Source: Streptomyces kanamyceticus
GTDB taxonomy: Bacteria; Actinomycetota; Actinomycetes; Streptomycetales; Streptomycetaceae
Direction: 5' to 3'
Assembly (NCBI RefSeq): GCF_008704495.1
Contig: NZ_CP023699.1
Coordinates: 3,100,001 to 3,164,000, forward strand
Length of the DNA: 64,000 nt
In this document: in pieces, positions 41,648 to 50,553 of the stretch
How the letters are laid out: each line of letters starts with the position of its first letter
Numbering within the stretch: the stretch's first letter is position 1
Position numbers and translations under genes: made by a program
The notes under the pieces: generated by a model
What the model was told of the DNA's origin: nothing
Seen by the model: only the letters and a program-made list of their open reading frames with translations
Databases searched by the model: none

Positions 41648-42592
41648 ATGAATCTGGAGTCCGTGCGCGCCTTCGTCGCCGTGGCCGAGGAAGGGCAGTT
41701 CCGGCACGCGGCCGCCCGGCTCGGCATCAGCCAGCAGGCGGTGTCCAAACGCGTCGCGGCGCTGGAGGACTCCCTCGGCGTGACGCTGTTCCGGCGCGTC
41801 CCCACCGGCGCGGCCCTGACGCCGGACGGCCGGACGTTCCTGCCGCACGCCCGCGCCGTCCTCGTCGCGGCGCGCCAAGCCGTGGAGTCGGTGCAGCGCG
41901 AGACGCGCCCGCTCCGCGTCGACGTGCTCGGCAGCAGACTCGCCTCGACGGACCTGCTGCGCGAGTTCCACCGCGGTCACCCCGAACTCCCGCTGGAGAC
42001 CGTGACGTTGACGGGTGCGAGCGCCGCCGCCCAGGCCCTGCTCGACGGGGAGATCGACGCGGCGTTCGTCCATCTGCGCGAGCCCGTACGGGACATCGAC
42101 TCGCGGCTCGACGACGCCCCCGTCTTCCTGGAGGCCCTGGAGATCGTCGTCGGCGAGCGGCATCCGCTGGCCGGGGCCACGTCGGTCGACCTGGCCGCTC
42201 TCGCCGCGTACGAGGCGTGGATGCCCGGCATCATCAAGGGCAGCGAATGGGCGGACTTCTACCGGGAGTTGGCGGACGAGTTCGGTCTGACCATCGACCC
42301 GACGGGCCCGGACTTCGGCATCGAGCCGCTCCTGGACGTCATCAGCGAGTCACGCTCCCTGATCACGTACGTCGGTGAGCGGACCCGGATCGTCTGGTCC
42401 CTGCACCAGAACCTGACCCGGATCCCGATCGTCACGCCGACGCCCGTCTACCCCTGGTCCCTGATCTGGCACCCCGGCAACCGGCACCCGGGGCTGCGCC
42501 GCCTGGTCGCCCACACCAGGGAGCACGCACCCCGCACCGGCCTCAGGCCTTCGTGGCTGCCCGGTCCATCACGCGCCGCATTCCCTCGGTGA
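41648..42592 (+). CDS. LysR family regulator, divergent from dnaE
   Basis: 314 residues. MNLESVRAFVAVAEEGQFRHAAARLGISQQAVSKRVAALEDSLGVTLFRRVPTGAALTPDGRTFLPHARAVL is a full LysR winged helix (residues 1-70). The effector domain runs from PLRVDVLGSRL to the C-terminus, with YPWSLIWHPGNRHPGLRRLV near the end. The stop overlaps the 3' end of the convergent tetR gene by 50 nt. It stands back to back with dnaE across a perfect palindrome, so either it is only autoregulatory or it controls dnaE, which would be unusual. Confidence 0.9.
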   Translation: MNLESVRAFVAVAEEGQFRHAAARLGISQQAVSKRVAALEDSLGVTLFRRVPTGAALTPDGRTFLPHARAVLVAARQAVESVQRETRPLRVDVLGSRLASTDLLREFHRGHPELPLETVTLTGASAAAQALLDGEIDAAFVHLREPVRDIDSRLDDAPVFLEALEIVVGERHPLAGATSVDLAALAAYEAWMPGIIKGSEWADFYRELADEFGLTIDPTGPDFGIEPLLDVISESRSLITYVGERTRIVWSLHQNLTRIPIVTPTPVYPWSLIWHPGNRHPGLRRLVAHTREHAPRTGLRPSWLPGPSRAAFPR

Positions 42593-43130
42593 GCTGCTCG
42601 GCGGTGGTCGCCGTCTCGGGGTCGAAGAGCCACTGGACGAGCAGGCCGTTGAGCAGGACCGAGTACAAGCGGCCCTCGGCCTCCACCACGTCGTCGGGGA
42701 CGTCGCCCTCCGGCACGCCGGTGAAGACCGACGCGAGCCCCCTGCGCCCCTCCACCTGCGCCTTGGCGAGCAGTTCACGCACCCCGGCGAGCCGATCCCC
42801 CTGGGTGACGACCTCCAGGTTGAGCATCCACAGGGACCTGGACTCCGGGAACGAGCGGATGACACCCTCCCAGGTCTCCTGAAAGCGCTCGAACGAACCG
42901 ACCTCGCCCGCACCGCCGTCGGGCGGTGCCTGCCCGAAGGTGCCGGTCGTCTCCTCCAGGAGCGCGAGGAACGCCTCCACGAGGAGAGCGTCCTTGGATC
43001 CGTAGTGGTAGCCGATGGACGCGAGGTTGGTCCCCGACTCCTTCACGATCTCGCGGGCCGTCGTGCGGACGAACCCCTTGTCCAGCAGGCAGCGCTTGGC
43101 GCCTTCGAGCAGATCTTCGCGGTGTCCCAT
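42543..43130 (-). CDS. TetR family repressor divergent from an MFS exporter
   Basis: 195 residues. HREDLLEGAKRCLLDKGFVRTTAREIVKESGTNLASIGYHYGSKDALLVEAFLALLEE is the TetR helix-turn-helix (residues 3-60); the C-terminal half is a TetR_C domain with a LNLEVVTQGDRLAGVRELLAK helix. Divergent from the MFS transporter gene; the 112-136-nt gap holds six copies of a 13-bp repeat. Expected to repress the transporter until its drug or metabolite ligand binds. Confidence 0.9.
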   Translation of the reverse strand: MGHREDLLEGAKRCLLDKGFVRTTAREIVKESGTNLASIGYHYGSKDALLVEAFLALLEETTGTFGQAPPDGGAGEVGSFERFQETWEGVIRSFPESRSLWMLNLEVVTQGDRLAGVRELLAKAQVEGRRGLASVFTGVPEGDVPDDVVEAEGRLYSVLLNGLLVQWLFDPETATTAEQLTEGMRRVMDRAATKA

Positions 43131-43159
43131 GCGACCAGCCTACGCCCGCGCCATACAAC

Positions 43160-43246
43160 CGTCCTAGACCACTGTCTTACACGCACGTCCTACAAGCGCG
43201 TCCTACACACGCGTTCTATACATCCGTACTAGACAAGCGTTTATGA
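43160..43246. promoter_or_regulatory. Six 13-bp direct repeats (CGTCCTACA-N4) in the tetR/MFS promoter
   Basis: CGTCCTAGA, TGTCTTACA, CGTCCTACA, CGTCCTACA, CGTTCTATA and CGTACTAGA start at exactly 43160, 43173, 43186, 43199, 43212 and 43225, and a weak seventh (CGTTTATGA) at 43238. The period is exactly 13 bp. Adjacent units give TAGAC-N4-GTCTTA inverted halves, suiting TetR dimers. The array spans the whole divergent promoter. Confidence 0.75.
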
Positions 43247-43266
43247 CGCCCGTACAGTTCCTGTCC

Positions 43267-44799
43267 ATGCAGACGAACCCCCGCGCCACCCGCAAGGAAT
43301 GGACCGCCCTCGCCGTCCTGATGCTCCCGCTGCTCCTGGTCTCGATGGACGTCTCCGTCCTCTACTTCGCGATACCGGAGATCAGCGCCGACCTGGCGCC
43401 GAGCGGCACCCAGCAGCTGTGGATCTTCGACATCTACGCGTTCGTGCTCGCCGGACTCCTGATGACGATGGGCTCGCTCGGCGACCGCATCGGCCGCCGC
43501 AAGCTGCTCCTCTTCGGCGCCGCCGCGTTCGGTCTCGCCTCGCTCACCGCCGCGTACGCCAACAGCGCCGAGACCCTGATCGCCGCCCGCGCGGTGCTCG
43601 GCATCGGCGGCGCGACCCTGATGCCGTCCACGCTGGCCCTGGTGCGCAACCTGTTCCGCGACCCCGGGCAGCGCGCGAAGGCGATCGGCCTGTGGCAGGG
43701 CGTCCTCGTCGCGGGCATCGCGCTCGGCTCGGTGCTCAGCGGCGTCCTCGTCGAATACTTCTGGTGGGGCTCGGTCTTCCTGGTCAACCTGCCCGCGATG
43801 GTGCTGCTGCTGGTCCTCGCGCCGATCCTGATCCCCGAGTTCAAGGACCCGCGGCCCGGCCGCTTCGACCTGCTGAGCGTGCCGCTCTCGATGGCCGCCG
43901 TGCTGCCGCTGGTCTGGGGCCTCAAGGAGCTGCCCGCCGAGGGCGTCAAGCTCCAGTACCTGGCGTCCGTGGCCGTCGGCCTCGTCTTCGCCGCCCTGTT
44001 CGTGCACCGCCAGCGCACCGCCGCGTCGCCGATGATCTCGCCTGAGCTGTTCCGCGGCAACGGCCGGGCCTTCAGCGCCGCCGTCTCGCTGAACCTCATC
44101 TCCGCGCTTGCGATGATGGGTTCGGCCTACTTCACCACCCAGTACCTGCAGTCCGTACTCGGCAAGAGCGCCATGGAAGCCGCGCTGTGGGCGCTGCTCC
44201 CCTCGGTCCTGATCGGCTTCGCGGGGCCCGTCGCCACGGCACTCGTGCAGCGCGGCATGAACCGCGCCAACGTCGTCGCCACCGGCTTCCTCATCTCCGC
44301 CTGCGGCTACGGCCTGCTCGCCCTGACCGACACCGACTCGCTCTGGCTGGCCCTCGCCGGTGCGGGTGTCCTGGCCTGCGGCGCCGTCATCATCGGCTCC
44401 CAGCTCACCGACCTCGCGCTCGGCGCCGCCCCCGCGGAGAAGGCGGGCACGGCCTCCTCACTCCTGGAGACGGGACAGGAGTTCGGCGGCGCGATGGGCA
44501 TGGCCCTGCTCGGCTCCATCGGCAACGCGGTCTACCACTCCAAGATCCCTGACTCCGCCCCCACAGAGGCCCGCGAGACGCTCGGCGGCGCGGTGGCGGC
44601 AGCCCACCACCTGCCGTCCGCGGCAGCGGACGACCTCCTGACCGCGGCCCGCTCCGCGTTCACCGAAGGCCTGCACGTAGCGGCACTGACGGGCACGACG
44701 ATCCTGCTCGCGGCGGCGGTACTGGCGGCGGTGACGCTGCGGAGGGTGCAGGTACAGGAGCCGAAGCCGGAGCCTGAGCCGGAGAAGGCTCCGGCCTGA
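43267..44799 (+). CDS. MFS transporter, DHA2 family drug exporter (14 TM)
   Basis: 510 residues with the DHA2 pattern: TALAVLMLPLLLVSMDVSVLYFAIPEISADL (TM1), GDRIGRRKLLLFG (motif A loop), ATLMPSTLALVRNLFRDPGQRAKAIGLWQ, then GVLVAGIALGSVLSGVLVEYFWWGSVFLVNLPAM (motif C region), in total about 14 helices. It likely exports drugs or metabolites by proton antiport. The ATG at 43267 (MQTNPRATRKEW) matches the family N-terminus; the ATG at 43243, inside the 13-bp repeat array, is an alternative. Neither has a clear Shine-Dalgarno. The tail is PEPEPEKAPA. Controlled by the divergent TetR gene by context. Confidence 0.92.
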   Translation: MQTNPRATRKEWTALAVLMLPLLLVSMDVSVLYFAIPEISADLAPSGTQQLWIFDIYAFVLAGLLMTMGSLGDRIGRRKLLLFGAAAFGLASLTAAYANSAETLIAARAVLGIGGATLMPSTLALVRNLFRDPGQRAKAIGLWQGVLVAGIALGSVLSGVLVEYFWWGSVFLVNLPAMVLLLVLAPILIPEFKDPRPGRFDLLSVPLSMAAVLPLVWGLKELPAEGVKLQYLASVAVGLVFAALFVHRQRTAASPMISPELFRGNGRAFSAAVSLNLISALAMMGSAYFTTQYLQSVLGKSAMEAALWALLPSVLIGFAGPVATALVQRGMNRANVVATGFLISACGYGLLALTDTDSLWLALAGAGVLACGAVIIGSQLTDLALGAAPAEKAGTASSLLETGQEFGGAMGMALLGSIGNAVYHSKIPDSAPTEARETLGGAVAAAHHLPSAAADDLLTAARSAFTEGLHVAALTGTTILLAAAVLAAVTLRRVQVQEPKPEPEPEKAPA

Positions 44800-44818
44800 C
44801 GGAGCCGCACAACACGAA

Positions 44819-44854
44819 CGCCGGACGGGCTGGATGATTCCAGCCCGTCCGGCG
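44819..44854. terminator. Bidirectional terminator between MFS and serA
   Basis: CGCCGGACGGGCTGGA pairs perfectly with TCCAGCCCGTCCGGCG around a TGAT loop (16-bp stem). It lies between two convergent genes. Confidence 0.9.
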
Positions 44855-44866
44855 CTCGAAATATCT

Positions 44867-44903
44867 AGCCCCTCCGGCGATTGAGGACGAACTCGGCGAA
44901 GCC
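44867..44903 (+). repeat. Dispersed repeat, truncated copy
   Basis: AGCCCCTCCGGCGATTGAGG then ACGAACTCGGCGAAGCCGG: same 5' half as the elements at 28612 and 46736 but with a different 3' half. Confidence 0.7.
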
Positions 44904-44939
44904 GGTGATCGACACCAGCCGAACCCGCCGACCAGCCAC

Positions 44940-46544
44940 CTAGTCCGTCAAATCAACCGCACGCGCGGACTCCGCCCCGATCTCCGCAGCCAACTCATTG
45001 AGCACCGGCTGCGGCACAGTGTCATCCACGGTGAGAACGGCCAGCGCCTCCCCGCCCACGTCAGCACGAGCGACCTGCATGCCCGCGATGTTGATGCCCG
45101 CCTCGCCGAGGACCCGGCCCACCGTGCCGACGACGCCCGGACGGTCCGCGTACCGCAGGACGACCATGTGGTCGGCGAGCGCCAGGTCCACGTCGTACTC
45201 ACCGATGGCGACGATCTTGCGGAGGTGCTTGGGACCGGCCAGCGTGCCGGAGACGGCGATCTCCTCGCCGCCCGAGAGCGTGCCGCGCACGGTGACCACG
45301 TTGCGGTGGTCGGGCGACTCCGAGCTCGTGGTCAGGCGGACCTCGACGCCGCGCTCCTGCGCGAACAGCGGCGCGTTCACGTACGACACGGTCTCGTCGA
45401 CGACGTCCTCGAACACGCCCTTCAGCGCGGACAGTTCGAGCACCTTGACGTCGTGCTGGGTGATCTCGCCGTACACCTCGACGTCGAGCCGGGCCGCGAC
45501 CTCGCCCGCGAGCGCGGTGAAGATCCGGCCGAGCTTCTCGGCGAGCGGCAGGCCGGGGCGCACGTCCTCGGCGATGACGCCGCCCTGGACGTTCACGGCG
45601 TCCGGCACGAGCTCACCGGCGAGCGCGAGGCGCACCGACTTGGCGACCGCGATGCCCGCCTTCTCCTGCGCCTCGTCCGTGGAGGCGCCGAGGTGCGGGG
45701 TGCAGACGACCTGGTCGAACTGGAAGAGCGGGGAGTCCGTGCAGGGCTCCTTCGCGTACACGTCGAGACCGGCACCGGCGACGCGGCCCTCCTTGAGGGC
45801 GGAGTGCAGCGCCTCCTCGTCGACGATCCCGCCGCGCGCGGCGTTCACGATGCGGACGGTCGGCTTGACCTTGTGCAGCGCCTCGTCGCCGATGAGACCG
45901 AGGGTCTCGGGGGTCTTGGGCAGGTGCACGGTGATGAAGTCGGAGACTTCGAGGAGCTCGTCGAGCGAGAGCACCTTGACGCCCATCTGTGCGGCGCGCG
46001 CGGGCTGCACGTACGGGTCGTAGGCGACGACCTTCATGCCGAAGGCGCTCATGCGCTGCGCGACCAGGGCGCCGATGCGGCCGAGGCCGACGACGCCGAG
46101 GGTCTTCTCGGCGAGCTCGACGCCCGTGTACTTGGAGCGCTTCCACTCGGCGTTCTTCAGCGCGGTGTTGGCCTGGGGGATGTTGCGCGCGGTGGCCAGG
46201 AGCAGGCCGCAGGCGAGCTCGGCGGCCGTGACGATGTTCGAGGTCGGGGCGTTCACGACCATCACGCCGGCCTTGGTGGCGGCGGACACGTCGACGTTGT
46301 CCAGGCCGACGCCCGCGCGGGCGACGACCTTCAGCTTCTTGGCGGCGGCGATGGCCTCGGCGTCGACCTTGGTCGCGGAGCGGACCAGGATCGCGTCGAC
46401 GTCGGCGATCGCGGGCAGCAGCTCGGCGCGGTCCGCGCCGTTGCACTTCCGGATCTCGAAGTCCGGGCCCAGGGCGTCGACGGTGGCGGGCGACAGCTCT
46501 TCAGCGATGAGTACGACGGGTTTGCCGTTGGCAGCAGTGCTCAC
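44940..46544 (-). CDS. serA: D-3-phosphoglycerate dehydrogenase
   Basis: 534 residues, the long actinobacterial form that commits 3-phosphoglycerate to serine synthesis. N-terminal substrate domain, ARAGVGLDNVDVSAATKAGV, NAD loop LGVVGLGRIGALVAQR, the catalytic Arg and Glu in NAARGGIVDEEAL and AGAGLDVYAKEP, and His in VCTPHLGASTDEAQ. Residues about 320-450 are the allosteric substrate-binding domain, and the ACT domain (VVLRYADRPGVVGTVGRVLGEAGINIAGMQVAR) binds serine. GTG 46542-46544 is preferred because GAGGAC lies just upstream; an in-frame GTG four codons earlier would include it. Same strand as ilvC, 264 nt downstream with a repeat in between, so it probably has its own promoter. Confidence 0.94.
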   Translation of the reverse strand: MSTAANGKPVVLIAEELSPATVDALGPDFEIRKCNGADRAELLPAIADVDAILVRSATKVDAEAIAAAKKLKVVARAGVGLDNVDVSAATKAGVMVVNAPTSNIVTAAELACGLLLATARNIPQANTALKNAEWKRSKYTGVELAEKTLGVVGLGRIGALVAQRMSAFGMKVVAYDPYVQPARAAQMGVKVLSLDELLEVSDFITVHLPKTPETLGLIGDEALHKVKPTVRIVNAARGGIVDEEALHSALKEGRVAGAGLDVYAKEPCTDSPLFQFDQVVCTPHLGASTDEAQEKAGIAVAKSVRLALAGELVPDAVNVQGGVIAEDVRPGLPLAEKLGRIFTALAGEVAARLDVEVYGEITQHDVKVLELSALKGVFEDVVDETVSYVNAPLFAQERGVEVRLTTSSESPDHRNVVTVRGTLSGGEEIAVSGTLAGPKHLRKIVAIGEYDVDLALADHMVVLRYADRPGVVGTVGRVLGEAGINIAGMQVARADVGGEALAVLTVDDTVPQPVLNELAAEIGAESARAVDLTD

Positions 46545-46735
46545 GTGAGTCCTCACAAGTCCATTGCGGACGGCCGTCCCGACGGCCGCAGGCGGTGGAG
46601 GGTGCTAGCCGCGTGGAAGACGCACGACGCTGTGGGCCCGACGCGAATGTTGAACAGCAGTGTAGTGGCGTGCTGGGACCACTTTTCCCTGCCGGGGAGA
46701 AGGATCACCCGCACGGGGAGCGGGGGGCCAAGAAT

Positions 46736-46780
46736 CAGCCCCTCCGGCGTTTGAGGAGCGGGGTCCGGGGCGGAGCCCCG
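46736..46780 (+). repeat. Dispersed repeat in the ilvC-serA gap
   Basis: CAGCCCCTCCGGCGTTTGAG, GAGCGGGGTCCGGGG and CGGAGCCCCG, matching the copies at 28612 and 28696. The GGGGTCCGGGGCGGAGCCCC part folds into a hairpin. Likely terminator for ilvC. The remaining 190 nt of this gap (46545-46735) should hold the serA promoter, but no clear -10/-35 pair was identified. Confidence 0.8.
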
Positions 46781-46807
46781 AGGCATCAGCCCCGGACCCG
46801 AGCACCA

Positions 46808-47914
<1,107 letters not shown>

Positions 47915-48442
47915 TCAGGCCGAGCGGTCGAGCGCCCGCAGGCTGCGGTCGGTGATGGAGCGGGAGCCCCGGCCGATCGCGATGGTGCCGGACTGGACGA
48001 GCTCCTTGATGCCGAAGGGCTCCAGCATCTTGAGCATGGCCTCCAGCTTGTCGCTGCTGCCGGTGGCCTCGACGGTGACGGCCTCCGGGGAGACGTCGAC
48101 GGTCTTGGCGCGGAACAGCTGGACGATCTCGACGATCTGCGAGCGGGTCTCGTTGTCGGCGCGGACCTTGGCAAGGACCAGTTCGCGCGCCACCGCGGCG
48201 TCCGGCTCGAGTTCGACGATCTTCAGGACGTTGACCAGCTTGTTGAGCTGTTTGGTGACCTGTTCGAGCGGCAGGTCCTCGACGTTCACGACGATGGTGA
48301 TGCGTGAGATGTCGGGGTGCTCGGTGACGCCCACGGCGAGCGAGTCGATGTTGAAGCCGCGGCGGGAGAACAGGGCGGTGATCCGGGCGAGGACACCGGG
48401 CTTGTTCTCGACCAGGACGGAGAGCGTGTGCTTGGTGGACAT
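47915..48442 (-). CDS. ilvN: Acetolactate synthase small (regulatory) subunit
   Basis: 175 residues. The N-terminal ACT domain (TLSVLVENKPGVLARITALFSRRGFNIDSLAVGVTEHPDISRITIVV) binds valine. The C-terminal domain (ELVLAKVRADNETRSQIVEIVQLFRAKTVDVSPEAVTVEATGSSDKL) stabilises the enzyme with IlvB. The ATG at 48440-48442 starts 29 nt after ilvB, so the two are cotranscribed. Confidence 0.96.
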   Translation of the reverse strand: MSTKHTLSVLVENKPGVLARITALFSRRGFNIDSLAVGVTEHPDISRITIVVNVEDLPLEQVTKQLNKLVNVLKIVELEPDAAVARELVLAKVRADNETRSQIVEIVQLFRAKTVDVSPEAVTVEATGSSDKLEAMLKMLEPFGIKELVQSGTIAIGRGSRSITDRSLRALDRSA

Positions 48443-48471
48443 GACGGGAGGTCTCTCTTTCGCTCTCGGTC

Positions 48472-50319
48472 TCAGTCGTCTTCGTTGTCGCCGAAGTCGG
48501 GGCGGACGCCCCGGGCCGCCATGACCTCGTCGTTCGAGGTACCCGCCGCGACCATCGGCCAGACCTGGGCGTCCTCGTGGACGATGAAGTCGACCACGAC
48601 GGGCCGGTCGTTGATGGCGTTCGCCTCGGCGATGACCTTGTCCAGGTCCTCGGGCCGCTCGCAGCGCAGCGCCACACAACCCATCGCCTCGGACAGCTTC
48701 ACGAAGTCGGGGACGCGCGTGCCCTTGTTGGGGCCGATGTCGTCGGGACCGCTGTGCAGGACGGTGTTGGAGTAACGCTGGTTGTAGAAGAGCGTCTGCC
48801 ACTGGCGGACCATCCCGAGGGCGCCGTTGTTGATGATGGCGACCTTGATCGGGATGTTGTTCAGGGCGCAGGTGGTCAGTTCCTGATTGGTCATCTGGAA
48901 GCAGCCGTCACCGTCGATCGCCCAGACCGTGCGGTCGGGCTGACCGGCCTTGGCGCCCATCGCGGCCGGGACCGCGTAGCCCATCGTGCCCGCGCCACCG
49001 GAGTTGAGCCAGGTCGCGGGCTTCTCGTACTGGATGAAGTGCGCGGCCCACATCTGGTGCTGACCGACGCCCGCCGCGAAGATCGTGCCGTCGGGGGCCA
49101 GTTGGCCGACGCGCTCGATGACCTGCTGCGGCGAGAGCGAGCCGTCCTCGGGCTGGGTGTAGCCGAGGGGGTAGGTGTCGCGCCAGCGGTTGAGGTCGTT
49201 CCACCAGGCGGTGTAGTCGCCGACGTGGCCCTCGGTGTGCTCGGCCTGGACGGCCTGGACCAGGTCGGCGATGACCTCGCGCGCGTCGCCCACGATCGGC
49301 ACGTCGGCGGCGCGGTTCTTGCCGATCTCCGCCGGGTCGATGTCGGCGTGGACGATCTTCGCGAACGGCGCGAAGCTGTCCAGCTTGCCGGTGACGCGGT
49401 CGTCGAAGCGGGCCCCGAGGGCGACGATCAGGTCGGCCTTCTGCAGCGCGGTGACGGCGGTGACCGCACCGTGCATGCCCGGCATTCCCACGTGCAGCTC
49501 GTGACTGTCGGGGAATGCGCCGAGCGCCATCAGTGTGGTGGTGACGGGCGCTCCGGTGAGCTCTGCCAGGACCTTCAGTTCGGCGGTGGCCCGCGCCTTC
49601 AGGACGCCGCCGCCCACGTACAGGACCGGGCGCTTGGCGGCGGTGATGAGCTTGGCGGCCTCGCGGATCTGCTTGGCGTGCGGCTTGGTCACCGGACGGT
49701 AGCCGGGCAGGTCCTGCTGCGGCGGCCAGGTGAAGGTGGTCCGCGCCTGGAGGGCGTCCTTGGCGATGTCCACGAGGACGGGGCCCGGGCGTCCTGTCGA
49801 GGCGATGTGGAACGCCTCCGCGATGGTCCGCGGGATGTCCTCGGCCTTGGTGACCAGGAAGTTGTGCTTGGTGATCGGCATCGTGATGCCGACGATGTCC
49901 GCCTCCTGGAAGGCGTCGGTGCCGATCGCCTTGGAGGCCACCTGACCGGTGATCGCGACCATCGGGACGGAGTCCATGTGGGCGTCGGCGATCGGCGTGA
50001 CCAGGTTGGTGGCGCCGGGGCCGCTCGTCGCCATGCAGACGCCGACCTTGCCGGTGGCCTGCGCGTATCCGGTGGCCGCGTGGCCCGCGCCCTGCTCGTG
50101 CCTGACCAGGACGTGGCGCACCCGGGTGGAGTCCATCATCGGGTCGTACGCGGGAAGGATGGCGCCGCCGGGAATGCCGAACACCGTGTCGGCCCCGACT
50201 TCCTCGAGAGAACGAATGAGGGACTGCGCACCCGTCACGTGCTCGACGGGGGCGGACTGCTGTCCTGAGGTTCGGGGCCGCGGCTGCGGATGGTGGGCCC
50301 CGGTGGCCTGCTCGGTCAT
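48472..50319 (-). CDS. ilvB: Acetolactate synthase large (catalytic) subunit
   Basis: 615-residue ThDP enzyme. Glu of the ThDP-activating site lies in the first domain after [38 protein letters not shown] follows; the ThDP/Mg motif [19 protein letters not shown] (G-D-G...N-N) is near residue 480. It makes acetolactate from pyruvate, or acetohydroxybutyrate with 2-ketobutyrate. ATG 50317-50319 ([11 protein letters not shown]) has GAGAAGAG at proper distance; an ATG two codons earlier is close. Preceded by a leader peptide and attenuator. First gene of ilvBNC. Confidence 0.96.
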   Translation of the reverse strand: MTEQATGAHHPQPRPRTSGQQSAPVEHVTGAQSLIRSLEEVGADTVFGIPGGAILPAYDPMMDSTRVRHVLVRHEQGAGHAATGYAQATGKVGVCMATSGPGATNLVTPIADAHMDSVPMVAITGQVASKAIGTDAFQEADIVGITMPITKHNFLVTKAEDIPRTIAEAFHIASTGRPGPVLVDIAKDALQARTTFTWPPQQDLPGYRPVTKPHAKQIREAAKLITAAKRPVLYVGGGVLKARATAELKVLAELTGAPVTTTLMALGAFPDSHELHVGMPGMHGAVTAVTALQKADLIVALGARFDDRVTGKLDSFAPFAKIVHADIDPAEIGKNRAADVPIVGDAREVIADLVQAVQAEHTEGHVGDYTAWWNDLNRWRDTYPLGYTQPEDGSLSPQQVIERVGQLAPDGTIFAAGVGQHQMWAAHFIQYEKPATWLNSGGAGTMGYAVPAAMGAKAGQPDRTVWAIDGDGCFQMTNQELTTCALNNIPIKVAIINNGALGMVRQWQTLFYNQRYSNTVLHSGPDDIGPNKGTRVPDFVKLSEAMGCVALRCERPEDLDKVIAEANAINDRPVVVDFIVHEDAQVWPMVAAGTSNDEVMAARGVRPDFGDNEDD

Positions 50320-50389
50320 CGGCATTCTCTTCTCGAAGCTGAGGGTTTTTGCGGGGTGTTTGCGGGGTTTTGGCAGGTGCCAGTGCAAC

Positions 50390-50423
50390 AAAAAACCCCT
50401 CGTGCCGTGAGGCAAGCGAGGGG
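50390..50423 (-). terminator. ilvB attenuator terminator
   Basis: Minus-strand RNA: CCCCUCG, a purine/pyrimidine-paired inner stem (UUGCC...GGCA), CGAGGGG, then six U. It lies 56 nt after the leader peptide stop and 70 nt before ilvB. Confidence 0.88.
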
Positions 50424-50478
50424 AGCGCGCCGGGTGCGGTCGCAGGGGTTCCGGTGTTCGGACCGGTCAGTCCCAGCT

Positions 50479-50520
50479 TCAGCCGACGCGCTTTCCAAGT
50501 ACGAGAATTCGGGTGCGCAT
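50479..50520 (-). CDS. ilvB leader peptide MRTRILVLGKRVG
   Basis: Fourteen codons including stop. The regulatory core is ATT CTC GTA CTT, that is Ile-Leu-Val-Leu, three of the four being rare codons in this genome. AGGGAGGG ends 8 nt before the ATG, so it is well translated. When these tRNAs are short of amino acid the ribosome would stall and prevent the downstream terminator. Such leader peptides are known from comparative studies of actinobacterial ilvB genes. Confidence 0.88.
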   Translation of the reverse strand: MRTRILVLGKRVG

Positions 50521-50553
50521 GGCATTGACCCTCCCTCCGGCACGCAGTACCTG

